Below, one piece after another: positions 38,068 to 45,377 of a DNA stretch of 51,767 nucleotides. The DNA is from Acidobacteriota bacterium. Lineage in GTDB: Bacteria > Acidobacteriota > Terriglobia > Bryobacterales > Bryobacteraceae. The notes below the pieces were generated by a model, which saw only the letters and a list, made by a program, of their open reading frames with translations, did not search any database and was not told where the DNA came from. Numbering within the stretch: position 1 is the first letter of the stretch; the number at the start of each line of letters is the position of its first letter. Both the position numbers and the translations under genes were made by a program. The stretch spans positions 1 through 51,767 of the forward strand of contig JACQZR010000092.1 in the NCBI GenBank assembly GCA_016213775.1, written 5' to 3'.

Positions 38068-38397
38068 ATGACCAAGCAACTGGAGGTTATCTACGAGGAC
38101 GGCGTTCTGCGACCGCTTCAGCCACTTCCGTTTGCGGACAAGCAGCGCCTGATCGTGACGGTCACCAGCGAAGCCTCCCCTGGGTTGGCATACAATCCTC
38201 GGAAACGGGAAATGGAATGGCTTCGAGTCAACGCTGCGCAGCACGCCGGCAGGTATGTAGCAGTCGAGGGCGACCAACTCGTCGGCGAGGGAGACAGCGT
38301 AAAGTCCGTGATGGAGCAGGCGCGGGCGCGAGGAGTTCCACTTCCGCTGGTAGTACACATTCCCAAGGAGCCAGAACTGCCGTTCGCAGGGTGGTGA
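38068..38397 (+). CDS. DUF104 (AF2212-like antitoxin)-DUF5678 fusion protein
   Basis: A 109-residue protein of two short domains. Residues 1-35 match the DUF104/AF2212-like antitoxin strand-turn pattern (IYEDGVLRPLQPL). Residues 48-105 match DUF5678 (WLRVNAAQHAGRYVAVEGDQ and a following LVGEGDS). DUF5678 genes often precede a retropepsin-like gene, and here such a gene, now frameshifted, begins four bases later. It probably has a regulatory or antitoxin-type role, but no toxin of the matching PIN class is nearby. Confidence 0.7.
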   Translation: MTKQLEVIYEDGVLRPLQPLPFADKQRLIVTVTSEASPGLAYNPRKREMEWLRVNAAQHAGRYVAVEGDQLVGEGDSVKSVMEQARARGVPLPLVVHIPKEPELPFAGW

Positions 38398-38401
38398 GCG
38401 A

Positions 38402-38822
38402 TTGCCCTTCCTTTTAGGTTTTTCGAAGGCCCACGGATACGCAGGGCGAAGCGATGCGATTACCCTCCCGGTATTACTTCGAGCCGGAGACCATGACGTA
38501 GCCCTTTTGGCGAGCCTGGAGACTGGCGCGAGTCATTGCCTGTTTGAGCGAAGCTATGCCGAGGAACTGGGATTGGATGTCGAGTTCGGTGTCCGACAAG
38601 TCTTCACCACGGCCAACAGCCGCTTAGAGACCTTTGGCCACGAGGTGACGATCAGCACCTTGGATCGAGTTTCATTCGATGGTCTACTTCTTCGCCGATA
38701 CAGGCATTGAGAAGAATGTTCTTGGCCGGCGGGGTTGGCTCGATCGCGTGAAGATTGGGATTGTCGATCACGACCAGACGATCCACGTGGCCGATTACAG
38801 CGAAGACATCCCGGAAAAGTAA
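38402..38822 (+). pseudogene. Retropepsin-like aspartyl protease, frameshifted
   Basis: The first part (38402 to about 38680, TTG start) encodes a retropepsin-like domain with the active-site loop LETGASHCLFER. The catalytic Asp of the usual DTG is Glu here. Its frame then ends at 38710. The +1 frame continues sensibly from about 38676 (MVYFFADTGIEKNVLGRRGW, ending DYSEDIPEK) to the TAA at 38820-38822. The C-terminal NVLGRRGWLDR segment is typical of this small family. A 1-base insertion (or 2-base loss) and a lost catalytic Asp both point to decay. A sequencing error could explain the shift but not the residue change. The gene is coupled to the DUF104-DUF5678 gene upstream. Confidence 0.7.
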
Positions 38823-39347
38823 GCCCGGAAGATTCGACCCACCGTTGCTCCATTAAGGGCGGCGAGAGACGGCCCCAGGATTCAGGAGTTTTGAGGAGGT
38901 GAGTTGAGGGGATCAGCCTGTTTGAAGGCGATGACTGGGCGATAACCGGCATCTGACCCAAAGGGGATTGAGACCAACAGCGCAAACAGCCGCAGAGCGA
39001 TCACTCAAAAGCGGCTTCGCAAAGTTGCTCGAACGTCATTAGGGAGCTCGCCGCCCCCGAATCCCACAGTCCGTGGTCGTGGCAGAAGCGATAGAATGGG
39101 GGTGCAAGAGAAACACTCCGAGCAGCCAGAGATCCGTGCCGAACAGAGCGTATTCTGTTCCTTTCAACCCATAGATGATGATGGCACTGATGTAGTAGGG
39201 TTCCAGCTTGCCAACAACAACATCGAGCAGTACATCTGGGATGGCGATTATGAGGAAGATGACCCTCGAAGCCGTGAGCAGGCGCCTGCAAGGAACGCGC
39301 CGTAAAGCCATTGCCGCCTCTTGGGCGAACGGAGAGCAGCTTACCGC
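38823..39347. other. Degenerate region, no confident gene
   Basis: No intact gene is supported in these 525 bases. On the minus strand, 39090-39260 reads as a hydrophobic segment (for example FLIIAIPDVLLDVVVG) and another frame ends in FEQLCEAAFE at 39004-39033. These could be parts of a decayed membrane protein. The plus strand reads as an acidic hydrophilic peptide over the same bases. I cannot tell which is real, and neither has a start with a ribosome site. Confidence 0.4.
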
Positions 39348-39627
39348 ATGACCCGGAAGAACGGTTCGAACGTATTGAACGCAATCTCGCATTGCAGGGT
39401 GAACACCTTGCCATGCTCTTGGAAGATTCCACGACGCGCAATGCCGACATCGAAGCACTGATCCAACAGTCCAGAGTTTCGAAGGAAGAACGCGACAAGG
39501 ACGCGGAGAACATACGCGCACTTGCCGGCATTGCGGAACGCCATCCAAGAACATAGACACCCTTGGACGCATCGCCGGCATTCACGAAGAACGCCGTGAC
39601 GCCCTCGAAGGCGACAAACCGCAGTAG
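39348..39627 (+). pseudogene. Small coiled-coil protein, two frameshifts
   Basis: The central frame encodes a heptad-rich coiled coil (ERFERIERNLALQGEHLAML then ADIEALIQQS). Its natural start appears to be the ATG at 39348 (MTR) in a different frame, and its natural end lies in a third frame (DTLGRIAGIHEERRDALEGD, stop TAG at 39625-39627). Two one-base deletions, near 39355 and near 39545, would explain both shifts. Small coiled-coil proteins of this kind are common in Solibacter-type genomes; function unknown. Confidence 0.55.
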
Positions 39628-39634
39628 TCGCCAC

Positions 39635-39663
39635 GCGGAGCCCCGTCTCGGTCGAGGCTCCGC
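39635..39663. repeat. Nested hairpin (possible bidirectional terminator)
   Basis: GCGGAGCC (39635-39642) pairs perfectly with GGCTCCGC (39656-39663), with CTCG/CGAG pairing again inside the loop. It lies between the coiled-coil remnant (plus) and the antitoxin (minus), where a shared terminator is plausible, though no T-tract follows. It may also be an interspersed repeat. Confidence 0.5.
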
Positions 39664-39734
39664 ACTTACCCTTAGAGTGATTACGATTTGGACTCTCCCA
39701 GAGGGTGTACGCCGCACTGCACAGGATCGAAGCC

Positions 39735-40055
39735 CTACGCGGGGCGCCGGATGGGAACGAATCGGATCTCGACTCGCTGGTTCAATGCGGCGCCGATCCT
39801 CCGCAGCATTCCTAAGGAGTGGCCTTCGTAATCCGCGTCTTCAAGTCGGCAGATGACCGAAGCGGTGGTGCCAATGAGCTTCGCCAGTTGGGCCTGCGTG
39901 AGGCCAGCGGATGTTCTCAGTTCGTAGATCTTGTGCGCAACCTGATCGTTTGCCCGCGCTTCTTCGAGTTCCTTCAGCCGGTCTGGTTTGCCTTGGAAGA
40001 ACCGGCGGTGAAGGATTTCTACCGCATCCGTATTTGCTTTGCCTTTTCTCGCCAT
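39735..40055 (-). CDS. XRE-family antitoxin (HigA-like)
   Basis: A 106-residue DNA-binding protein with an intact lambda-repressor-type helix-turn-helix (ELRTSAGLTQAQLAKLIGTT then ASVICRLED). It matches the antitoxin half of toxin-first HigBA-type pairs. GGAGGAGG lies a few bases upstream, inside the end of the toxin gene, and its ATG (40053-40055) begins one base after the toxin's natural stop. The antitoxin remains intact while the toxin is broken. Confidence 0.85.
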   Translation of the reverse strand: MARKGKANTDAVEILHRRFFQGKPDRLKELEEARANDQVAHKIYELRTSAGLTQAQLAKLIGTTASVICRLEDADYEGHSLGMLRRIGAALNQRVEIRFVPIRRPA

Positions 40056-40056
40056 G

Positions 40057-40423
40057 TCACGCCTCCTCCAGTGTGTGCTTTTTCGGATTCGACTGAAACT
40101 ACCGCATCCGCTCCTGCGCGCGGTCGCTTCCTCCTGGTGGAACGACGCGTTGCTTCACCAGACCATTGGAGACCACCGCGGCGATGTTCCCATGAAAGAA
40201 GTACAGAATTCGGTGATTCACTCCGCGTAGAGTGGCACGAATCTCGTAGATCCCGTCGCGGAGGTAATCAGCCTCGGGCCGGCGCATTTCGTGTCCCATC
40301 TCACGCCGCCGCTCCAGTCGGGACAAGCACTTGGCTTGCACCTTTGTTGGCACCTGCTGAGCCAGTCAAGAACGGGCACGATTCATCCGCTTCCCGGAAT
40401 AGGACCACCCACGTATTCGGCAC
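40057..40423 (-). pseudogene. HigB/RelE-like toxin, broken by a frameshift and a stop codon
   Basis: The toxin can be pieced together. A GTG at 40423 begins PNTWVVLFREADESCPFL. The frame must shift within about 40354-40372 to join PTKVQAKCLSRLERRREMGH and the conserved RDGIYEIRATLRGVNHRILY. Then a TAG at 40099-40101 interrupts the frame, after which the same frame continues (FQSNPKKHTLEEA) to the natural TGA at 40057-40059, one base before the antitoxin start. Two independent lesions make loss of function likely. The fold is the Gp49/HigB mRNA-interferase type. Confidence 0.75.
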
Positions 40424-40699
40424 TGCCTCCAGTCCATTCGCAATCTTGCGAATAGGCAAATCCCCAGAAGCTGAAACCGGTTGCGTGCAAGGGGGCGTGA
40501 GAGGGGGGAAGCCCGGTGGCCCCGCCAAGCCCGCAAGCACGCTGCGAAACATAGAACGTAGTGTGGCCGCTTGCGGCGCGCCCGGCTTGATCTTTCTTGC
40601 GATGCCGCGCAGGCTACCATAGGAAAATGACTCGCCGCTCGGCCGCCACACTGATAGCCCTGTCGCTTCCCGCCGGCGGACGAGAAGAAGGAGACCGCC

Positions 40700-41095
40700 A
40701 TGGTTGAGAAGAACGTCACGGGAGAGTTTCACGTCAAGCTGACGCCGCAGAAGCCCGCGGAAATTGAGGAGCCGACGCTGGGCAGGATGGCGATCGACAA
40801 GCGGTTTGAAGGGCCGCTCACGGGGCAAAGCAAAGGCATGATGACGGCGTTCATGACCGAGGTGAAAGGATCAGCCGGTTACGTGGCGATGGAGAAAGTG
40901 AGCGGCAAGCTGGAAAGCCGCGAAGGGACGTTCGTGCTGCAGCACAGCAGCACGATGGAGCGCGGCGCGCCCAAGCAGAACATTATTGTAGTGCCGGATT
41001 CCGCGACCGGCGCGCTCACGGGGTTGAGCGGGAGCATGGTGGTGCGGATCGAAGGCGGTAAGCACTTCTACGATTTCACCTACCGGCTGCCGTGA
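40700..41095 (+). CDS. DUF3224 domain protein
   Basis: A 131-residue protein that is almost entirely a DUF3224 beta-barrel (allene-oxide-cyclase-like fold). Typical segments are FEGPLTGQSKGMM, GSAGYVAMEKVSG, and the C-terminal GLSGSMVVRIEGGKHFYDFT. AAGGAGA gives a good ribosome site about six bases upstream. Function is unknown; proteins of this family are thought to be small secreted or cytosolic ligand-binding proteins. A short leader frame upstream (40627-40707) reads like a signal peptide in another frame. ThuA follows 24 bases later. Confidence 0.85.
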   Translation: MVEKNVTGEFHVKLTPQKPAEIEEPTLGRMAIDKRFEGPLTGQSKGMMTAFMTEVKGSAGYVAMEKVSGKLESREGTFVLQHSSTMERGAPKQNIIVVPDSATGALTGLSGSMVVRIEGGKHFYDFTYRLP

Positions 41096-41119
41096 CCGGC
41101 GCGTGATAGAATCGCGTCG

Positions 41120-41959
41120 ATGAAGCCGACACGCCGCTCCGTACTCTCCACACTCGCGGCCGCGGGGGTACTGCCCGCCGCTGCAGATGCTGCGCAAAAG
41201 GCCACCGCATTCGCCCTCATAGGCGACCGGTATCACAACTCCGATTATGCCCGCACCGGGTTGACGCGAACCATCCAGAAGGAGATGGGAGTGAGTGTCG
41301 ACTTCTGCGATGAGACGAGGAATTTGAACGCGGAGACGCTCCATGGCTACAAGCTGCTGATCACGCTGCGCGACGGCATGATCTGGCCCGACGGCTATCC
41401 GGACGAGAACACGAACGCGGCCTGGGTGGCCACCGGAAGGCCGCCGCTGCGGTTCGATCCGCCTACGCCCAAGACCGCTGCCAAGCCCGCCAACTGGATG
41501 AAACCGGAGCAAGGCAAGGCAGTGCGCGCGTTTGTTGAAAACGGCGGATCGGCGCTGTTTCTGCACAACTCGACACACATCGGACTGACTGACCCCGATT
41601 TCCGCCACGTGCTGGGAGCGGCGTACACTGGGCATCCACCTATCCGGACCTTCAAGGTGAGGATCACCAATCCCAATCACCCGATCACAAAAGGCGTGAA
41701 GGACTTCGTCATTACCGATGAGCAGCACTACATGGATTACGACAAGGACCGCAAATTCCTCTTTGCCGAAACGGTGAATGAAGACGGGTTGGCGTACGGC
41801 AAACAAGGCACAACGGCGCCTGGCGGGTTCGCCTTTGACTACGGCAAAGGACGGGTGTGCTACCTGTCGCCGGGGCACCTCCTCACTGTGCTGTGGAATC
41901 CCGAATACATCAAAATGCAACAGAATGCAGTGCGCTGGCTTCTACGCCAGAGCTCTTAG
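41120..41959 (+). CDS. ThuA-like domain protein, Tat-exported
   Basis: A 279-residue protein with a twin-arginine signal (TRRSVLSTLAAAGVLPAAADA). The ThuA-like fold is a class I glutamine-amidotransferase-type domain. It shows FVENGGSALFLHNSTHIGL and the C-terminal GRVCYLSPGHLL. ThuA domains occur with trehalose and other sugar utilisation proteins and in many secreted glycan-degradation proteins of this phylum, but the catalytic function is unclear. It may share a transcript with DUF3224. Confidence 0.88.
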   Translation: MKPTRRSVLSTLAAAGVLPAAADAAQKATAFALIGDRYHNSDYARTGLTRTIQKEMGVSVDFCDETRNLNAETLHGYKLLITLRDGMIWPDGYPDENTNAAWVATGRPPLRFDPPTPKTAAKPANWMKPEQGKAVRAFVENGGSALFLHNSTHIGLTDPDFRHVLGAAYTGHPPIRTFKVRITNPNHPITKGVKDFVITDEQHYMDYDKDRKFLFAETVNEDGLAYGKQGTTAPGGFAFDYGKGRVCYLSPGHLLTVLWNPEYIKMQQNAVRWLLRQSS

Positions 41960-41970
41960 TGAGGACGGCC

Positions 41971-42087
41971 TGTGGAAATCTGTGGAAATCGTGGTGGAGG
42001 GCGCCCGTAACTGATTGATATGCAAGGGCGCACAAAAATCCACAGGATTGTGGAAAACAAACCGGGAAATCCACTGAGGTATCCACA
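41971..42087. promoter_or_regulatory. Cluster of DnaA-box-like sites upstream of dnaB
   Basis: Six 9-mers resemble the DnaA box TTWTNCACA in 117 bases: 41971-41979, 41981-41989 and 42049-42057 on the minus strand, and 42036-42044, 42067-42075 and 42079-42087 on the plus strand. The one at 42049-42057 (TGTGGAAAA) matches fully. The others have one to three mismatches. A TAAAAT box at 42100-42105 may be the -10 for dnaB. DnaA control of dnaB, or a minor DnaA-binding locus, is plausible. Confidence 0.55.
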
Positions 42088-42120
42088 AGCAGTTGGCGCT
42101 AAAATGTAGGACATTCCCTT

Positions 42121-43491
42121 ATGCCCGCCGAAGACACCATCTTTGAAAGAGGCCTTCCCACCAACGTCGATGCCGAACGTTTTGTGCTCGGATCGATCCT
42201 GTTGGATGACACTACTTTTCTGCAGATTGCGGGCACGGTGGATGCCGACGATTTCAGTCTGGAGAAGCACCGGCGGATCTTCCGGCGGATGTTTGAGCTG
42301 CACGACCGCGGCGAGCGCATCGACCGGGTCACGCTGGCCAATGAGCTGATGAAGCACGGCCAGTTGGAGTCAGTGGACGGGCTGGCCTACCTGGTTTCGC
42401 TCGACGACGGGCTGCCGCAGATTTCGAACCTCGAAAGCTACGTTCGCATCGTCAAGAGCAAGTCGCTGCTGCGGCGCATCATATTAACATCGCAACGGAC
42501 GATTGACCGCTGCATCGCGGGCGGCGAAGACCCGGAAGATATCATCGCCAACACGGGCGAAGACTTCATGAAACTCGGCGGTGGGACGGCCGGGGCGGGC
42601 TTATCGACGCCGCAGCAGATCATCGAATCCTATGAAGGCGGGCTGAACTCGTTCCTCGATCCGAGCAAGCGCATCCAGGGCGTGAGCACCGGCTTCCTGA
42701 AATACGATGAGAAGACCGGCGGCATGCGGCCGGGTGAGCTGATCATCATCGCGGCGCGGCCCGCCATGGGGAAGACCGCGCTGGTGTTGAACATCGCCCA
42801 TCATGTGGCGGTGAAGATGCGCCAGCCGACGGCGGTTTTCTCGCTGGAAATGTCGAAGGAGTCGCTGCTCACTCGTTTGCTTTGCGCGTCGGCGCGGGTG
42901 GACAGCCAGCGGTTCCGCGCGGGATTCCTGAACCAGCACGAGAGGCGTCAACTGCAGGTCGCCGCGGCGGAGCTGGTGGAGTCGCCGCTGTTCATCGACG
43001 ATTCGGCGAGTTCCAGTTTGATGGATATGCACGCGAAACTGAAGCGGGTGCGGGCCGAACATGGGCTCGGCCTGGTGATTGTGGACTATCTACAACTCAT
43101 GACGAGCCGCGGACGCGTGGACAGCCGCACCTCTGAAGTGAGCGCGTTCTCGCGAGGGCTGAAACTGATGGCGAAGGAGCTGGAAGTGCCCGTGATTGCG
43201 CTCTCGCAGTTGAGCCGCGCGCCGGAAACGCGGCAGGGCGACCACCGGCCGCAGTTGAGCGACTTGCGCGAATCGGGGTCCATTGAGCAGGACGCCGATG
43301 TGGTGAACTTCATTTTCCGCGAGGAAGTGTATAAACCCGACCGCACGGATTTGAAGGGGCTGGCGGAGCTGATCATTTCCAAACAGCGCAGCGGGCCGAC
43401 GGGGAAAGTGAACCTGGTGTTTCTGCACAGCCTGACGAAGTTCGAGAACCGGGTGGGGGATATTGATGACGAAACTCCGCCGGATGAATAG
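42121..43491 (+). CDS. dnaB: Replicative DNA helicase DnaB
   Basis: A 456-residue hexameric 5'-3' helicase of the replication fork. The N-terminal primase-interaction domain (about 1-150) includes TFLQIAGTVDADDFSLEKHR. The RecA-like domain has Walker A RPAMGKTAL near residue 220, Walker B LVIVDYLQLM near 320 and the arginine-finger-region DLRESGSIEQDADVV near 380. No intein or insertion is seen. A cluster of DnaA-box-like sites lies directly upstream. Confidence 0.97.
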   Translation: MPAEDTIFERGLPTNVDAERFVLGSILLDDTTFLQIAGTVDADDFSLEKHRRIFRRMFELHDRGERIDRVTLANELMKHGQLESVDGLAYLVSLDDGLPQISNLESYVRIVKSKSLLRRIILTSQRTIDRCIAGGEDPEDIIANTGEDFMKLGGGTAGAGLSTPQQIIESYEGGLNSFLDPSKRIQGVSTGFLKYDEKTGGMRPGELIIIAARPAMGKTALVLNIAHHVAVKMRQPTAVFSLEMSKESLLTRLLCASARVDSQRFRAGFLNQHERRQLQVAAAELVESPLFIDDSASSSLMDMHAKLKRVRAEHGLGLVIVDYLQLMTSRGRVDSRTSEVSAFSRGLKLMAKELEVPVIALSQLSRAPETRQGDHRPQLSDLRESGSIEQDADVVNFIFREEVYKPDRTDLKGLAELIISKQRSGPTGKVNLVFLHSLTKFENRVGDIDDETPPDE

Positions 43492-43561
43492 GGGCGGGAC
43501 GGTCTTTGCACGGTAGACTCGCAGGGCGCGCTGGCGGAGGCGCGACCCGGGGGTGTCGTCT

Positions 43562-43588
43562 GCGGACCGGGGGCGTCCGCCCTACAAT
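43562..43588 (+). promoter_or_regulatory. Hairpin and -10 box before the PD40 lipoprotein gene
   Basis: GCGGAC (43562-43567) and GTCCGC (43575-43580) form an inverted repeat that is followed at 43583-43588 by TACAAT, a good -10 box. Transcription would start near 43595, close to the chosen TTG start. No clear -35 is seen. Confidence 0.4.
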
Positions 43589-43600
43589 GAAATTGGAGGG

Positions 43601-45364
43601 TTGTTGCGCAGTTCGGCAGGTCAGTTTCTTGGATTCGCGATATGCGCGGTTTGGATGGCGGGATGCGGGGGCGGCACTGGGAAGAAAAGCCCCACGGCGA
43701 AGGCGAACCCGGGGTACCGGCAGTTGACGGCGAACAGCGGCGAGAACTGTTGCGCCAGCCTGTCGGCGGACGGCAAGGTGGTAGTGTTTGCCTCCGATCG
43801 CGCGTCTCTGGGGAATCTGGATATTTGGATACAAAATACCGATTTGGGCCCGGCACGGCGGCTGACGGATGACCCTGCACGGGATACGGACCCGGTGCTG
43901 TCGCGGGACGGCAAGTGGGTCTACTTCACTTCGTGGCGCGAACCCTCGGGAGTCTATCGTGTGTCCGCAGAGGGCGGCGACGCCGAACTGATGGTGGAGG
44001 GTGGCGCATCCCCGCAGGTCTCTCCGGATGGGGAGAGTCTGGCAGTTGTCAACGGCGGTGTCGCACTCTACAGCCTCAGCGAGAGCAAACGCAAGCGGAT
44101 TACCGAAGGATTTGAAGAGAGCCATTCGCCGAAGTGGTCGCCTGACGGTGAGCAGATCCTCTTCGCCGGCCGGAGGAGCCCGGAACTTCCACAGGATTGG
44201 TGGGTGATGGCACGCCAGGGCGGCGAACCAGTCGCTACCGGAATGGTGGCAAAGCTGCGACAACAAGGTTTCGAGGAAGTGTATCCGCAGGCTTGGCTGC
44301 CGGGCGATTGGATTGTGTTCGCGGGCAAACGCAGGCTCAGCATGACGCTGTGGAAGGCGGCGCTAAGGAAGGATGCGGCGGCGCTGCGGGCCACTGACCA
44401 TGCCTCGGGGGATTACCGCGCTTCGTATGCCGGCGGCCGGTTGGTGTTTGACCGCTGGCGTGTCGGGCTCGACGTGTGGAGCCTGCCGGTGGAGGTGAAC
44501 GCCGGACGCGCGTTGGGACAGCCTGTGCGCCTCACAAACGATGGGGCGCAGAAGGGCAGCGTCGCGGTGTCCCTCGATGGAAAGCGGATGGCTTATCATG
44601 CCGATCGCGGAGACGGCGGATTCCGCATGCGCTGGATGGATCTGGAAGCCAAAAGCGAGAAAGCGGTAGGGCCGGACGAGAACACCTTTTACTCCGCGAT
44701 GGAGGCCGGCGGGGGGCTTTATCTATACGGCACCGGACCGAAGACGGGGCTCCAACTCTTCTCCAAGGTCTCTTCGTGGTGGGGCGGTCTGTGGACCAGG
44801 AAGGTGTGCGAGCGCTGCGGAATGCCGCGCAGCATCTCCCCTGACGGCAAGCGGGCGCTGCTCTGGCTGGATCGCGAGATGGGGAATCGCATCGAGTTGT
44901 TGGAGTTGAAGACGGGCAAGCGGACTGTGGTCATCGAAGACGCCTCGGCCGAGTTGCTGGGACCGGAGTTGTCGGCCGATGGGGAGTGGGTGAGCTTTGT
45001 GGCACGGATCGGAGAAACGTACGCGGCCTACGTGGTGAAGGCGGGGGAGAGTCCGGTGACGCGCGCGAAGTGGCGGCGGGTGACGGAACCGGGGGAGTAT
45101 TTGATGGCGTTCTGGGCTCCGGGCGGCGAACTTCTGTATCTGTTGACGCAGCATGGCGAGACCAATCTGAACTGGCTGGAAGCGCTGAAGCTGAACGGAG
45201 AGACGAAGGAACCCGTGGGGGCGCCGTTTACTGTTTACCGGTTTCAAGGGCACGTGGGGCCAACGAAAGACCCGGTTTGGAACCATCCCGCGGCAGTGGA
45301 AGGAAGGGTCGTGATGCTGCTTGGGGAGTCGAGCCAGGACGTGTGGTTGTTGGATTGGAAGTAA
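43601..45364 (+). CDS. PD40 (TolB-like) beta-propeller lipoprotein
   Basis: A 587-residue secreted lipoprotein. From the TTG at 43601 the N terminus is a textbook lipoprotein signal (MLRSSAGQFLGFAICAVWMA) with the lipobox Cys directly after it (AGC). The body is a TolB-like propeller with repeated WSPDG/LSADG motifs (for example LSADGKVVVFASDRA, SPKWSPDGEQILFAG). Such propellers bind peptides or sugars and often signal through partners. GGAGGG (43595-43600) touches the start, and a GTG at 43553 is an alternative, though it would precede the predicted transcription start. The gene is separate from dnaB. Confidence 0.78.
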   Translation: MLRSSAGQFLGFAICAVWMAGCGGGTGKKSPTAKANPGYRQLTANSGENCCASLSADGKVVVFASDRASLGNLDIWIQNTDLGPARRLTDDPARDTDPVLSRDGKWVYFTSWREPSGVYRVSAEGGDAELMVEGGASPQVSPDGESLAVVNGGVALYSLSESKRKRITEGFEESHSPKWSPDGEQILFAGRRSPELPQDWWVMARQGGEPVATGMVAKLRQQGFEEVYPQAWLPGDWIVFAGKRRLSMTLWKAALRKDAAALRATDHASGDYRASYAGGRLVFDRWRVGLDVWSLPVEVNAGRALGQPVRLTNDGAQKGSVAVSLDGKRMAYHADRGDGGFRMRWMDLEAKSEKAVGPDENTFYSAMEAGGGLYLYGTGPKTGLQLFSKVSSWWGGLWTRKVCERCGMPRSISPDGKRALLWLDREMGNRIELLELKTGKRTVVIEDASAELLGPELSADGEWVSFVARIGETYAAYVVKAGESPVTRAKWRRVTEPGEYLMAFWAPGGELLYLLTQHGETNLNWLEALKLNGETKEPVGAPFTVYRFQGHVGPTKDPVWNHPAAVEGRVVMLLGESSQDVWLLDWK

Positions 45365-45377
45365 CGCTCGCGGTACC

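Noticed and set aside
39096-39305. Plus-strand open frame of 69 codons, acidic peptide
   Set aside because: It overlaps a hydrophobic minus-strand reading; neither has a ribosome site or recognised family, so I left the region as degenerate.
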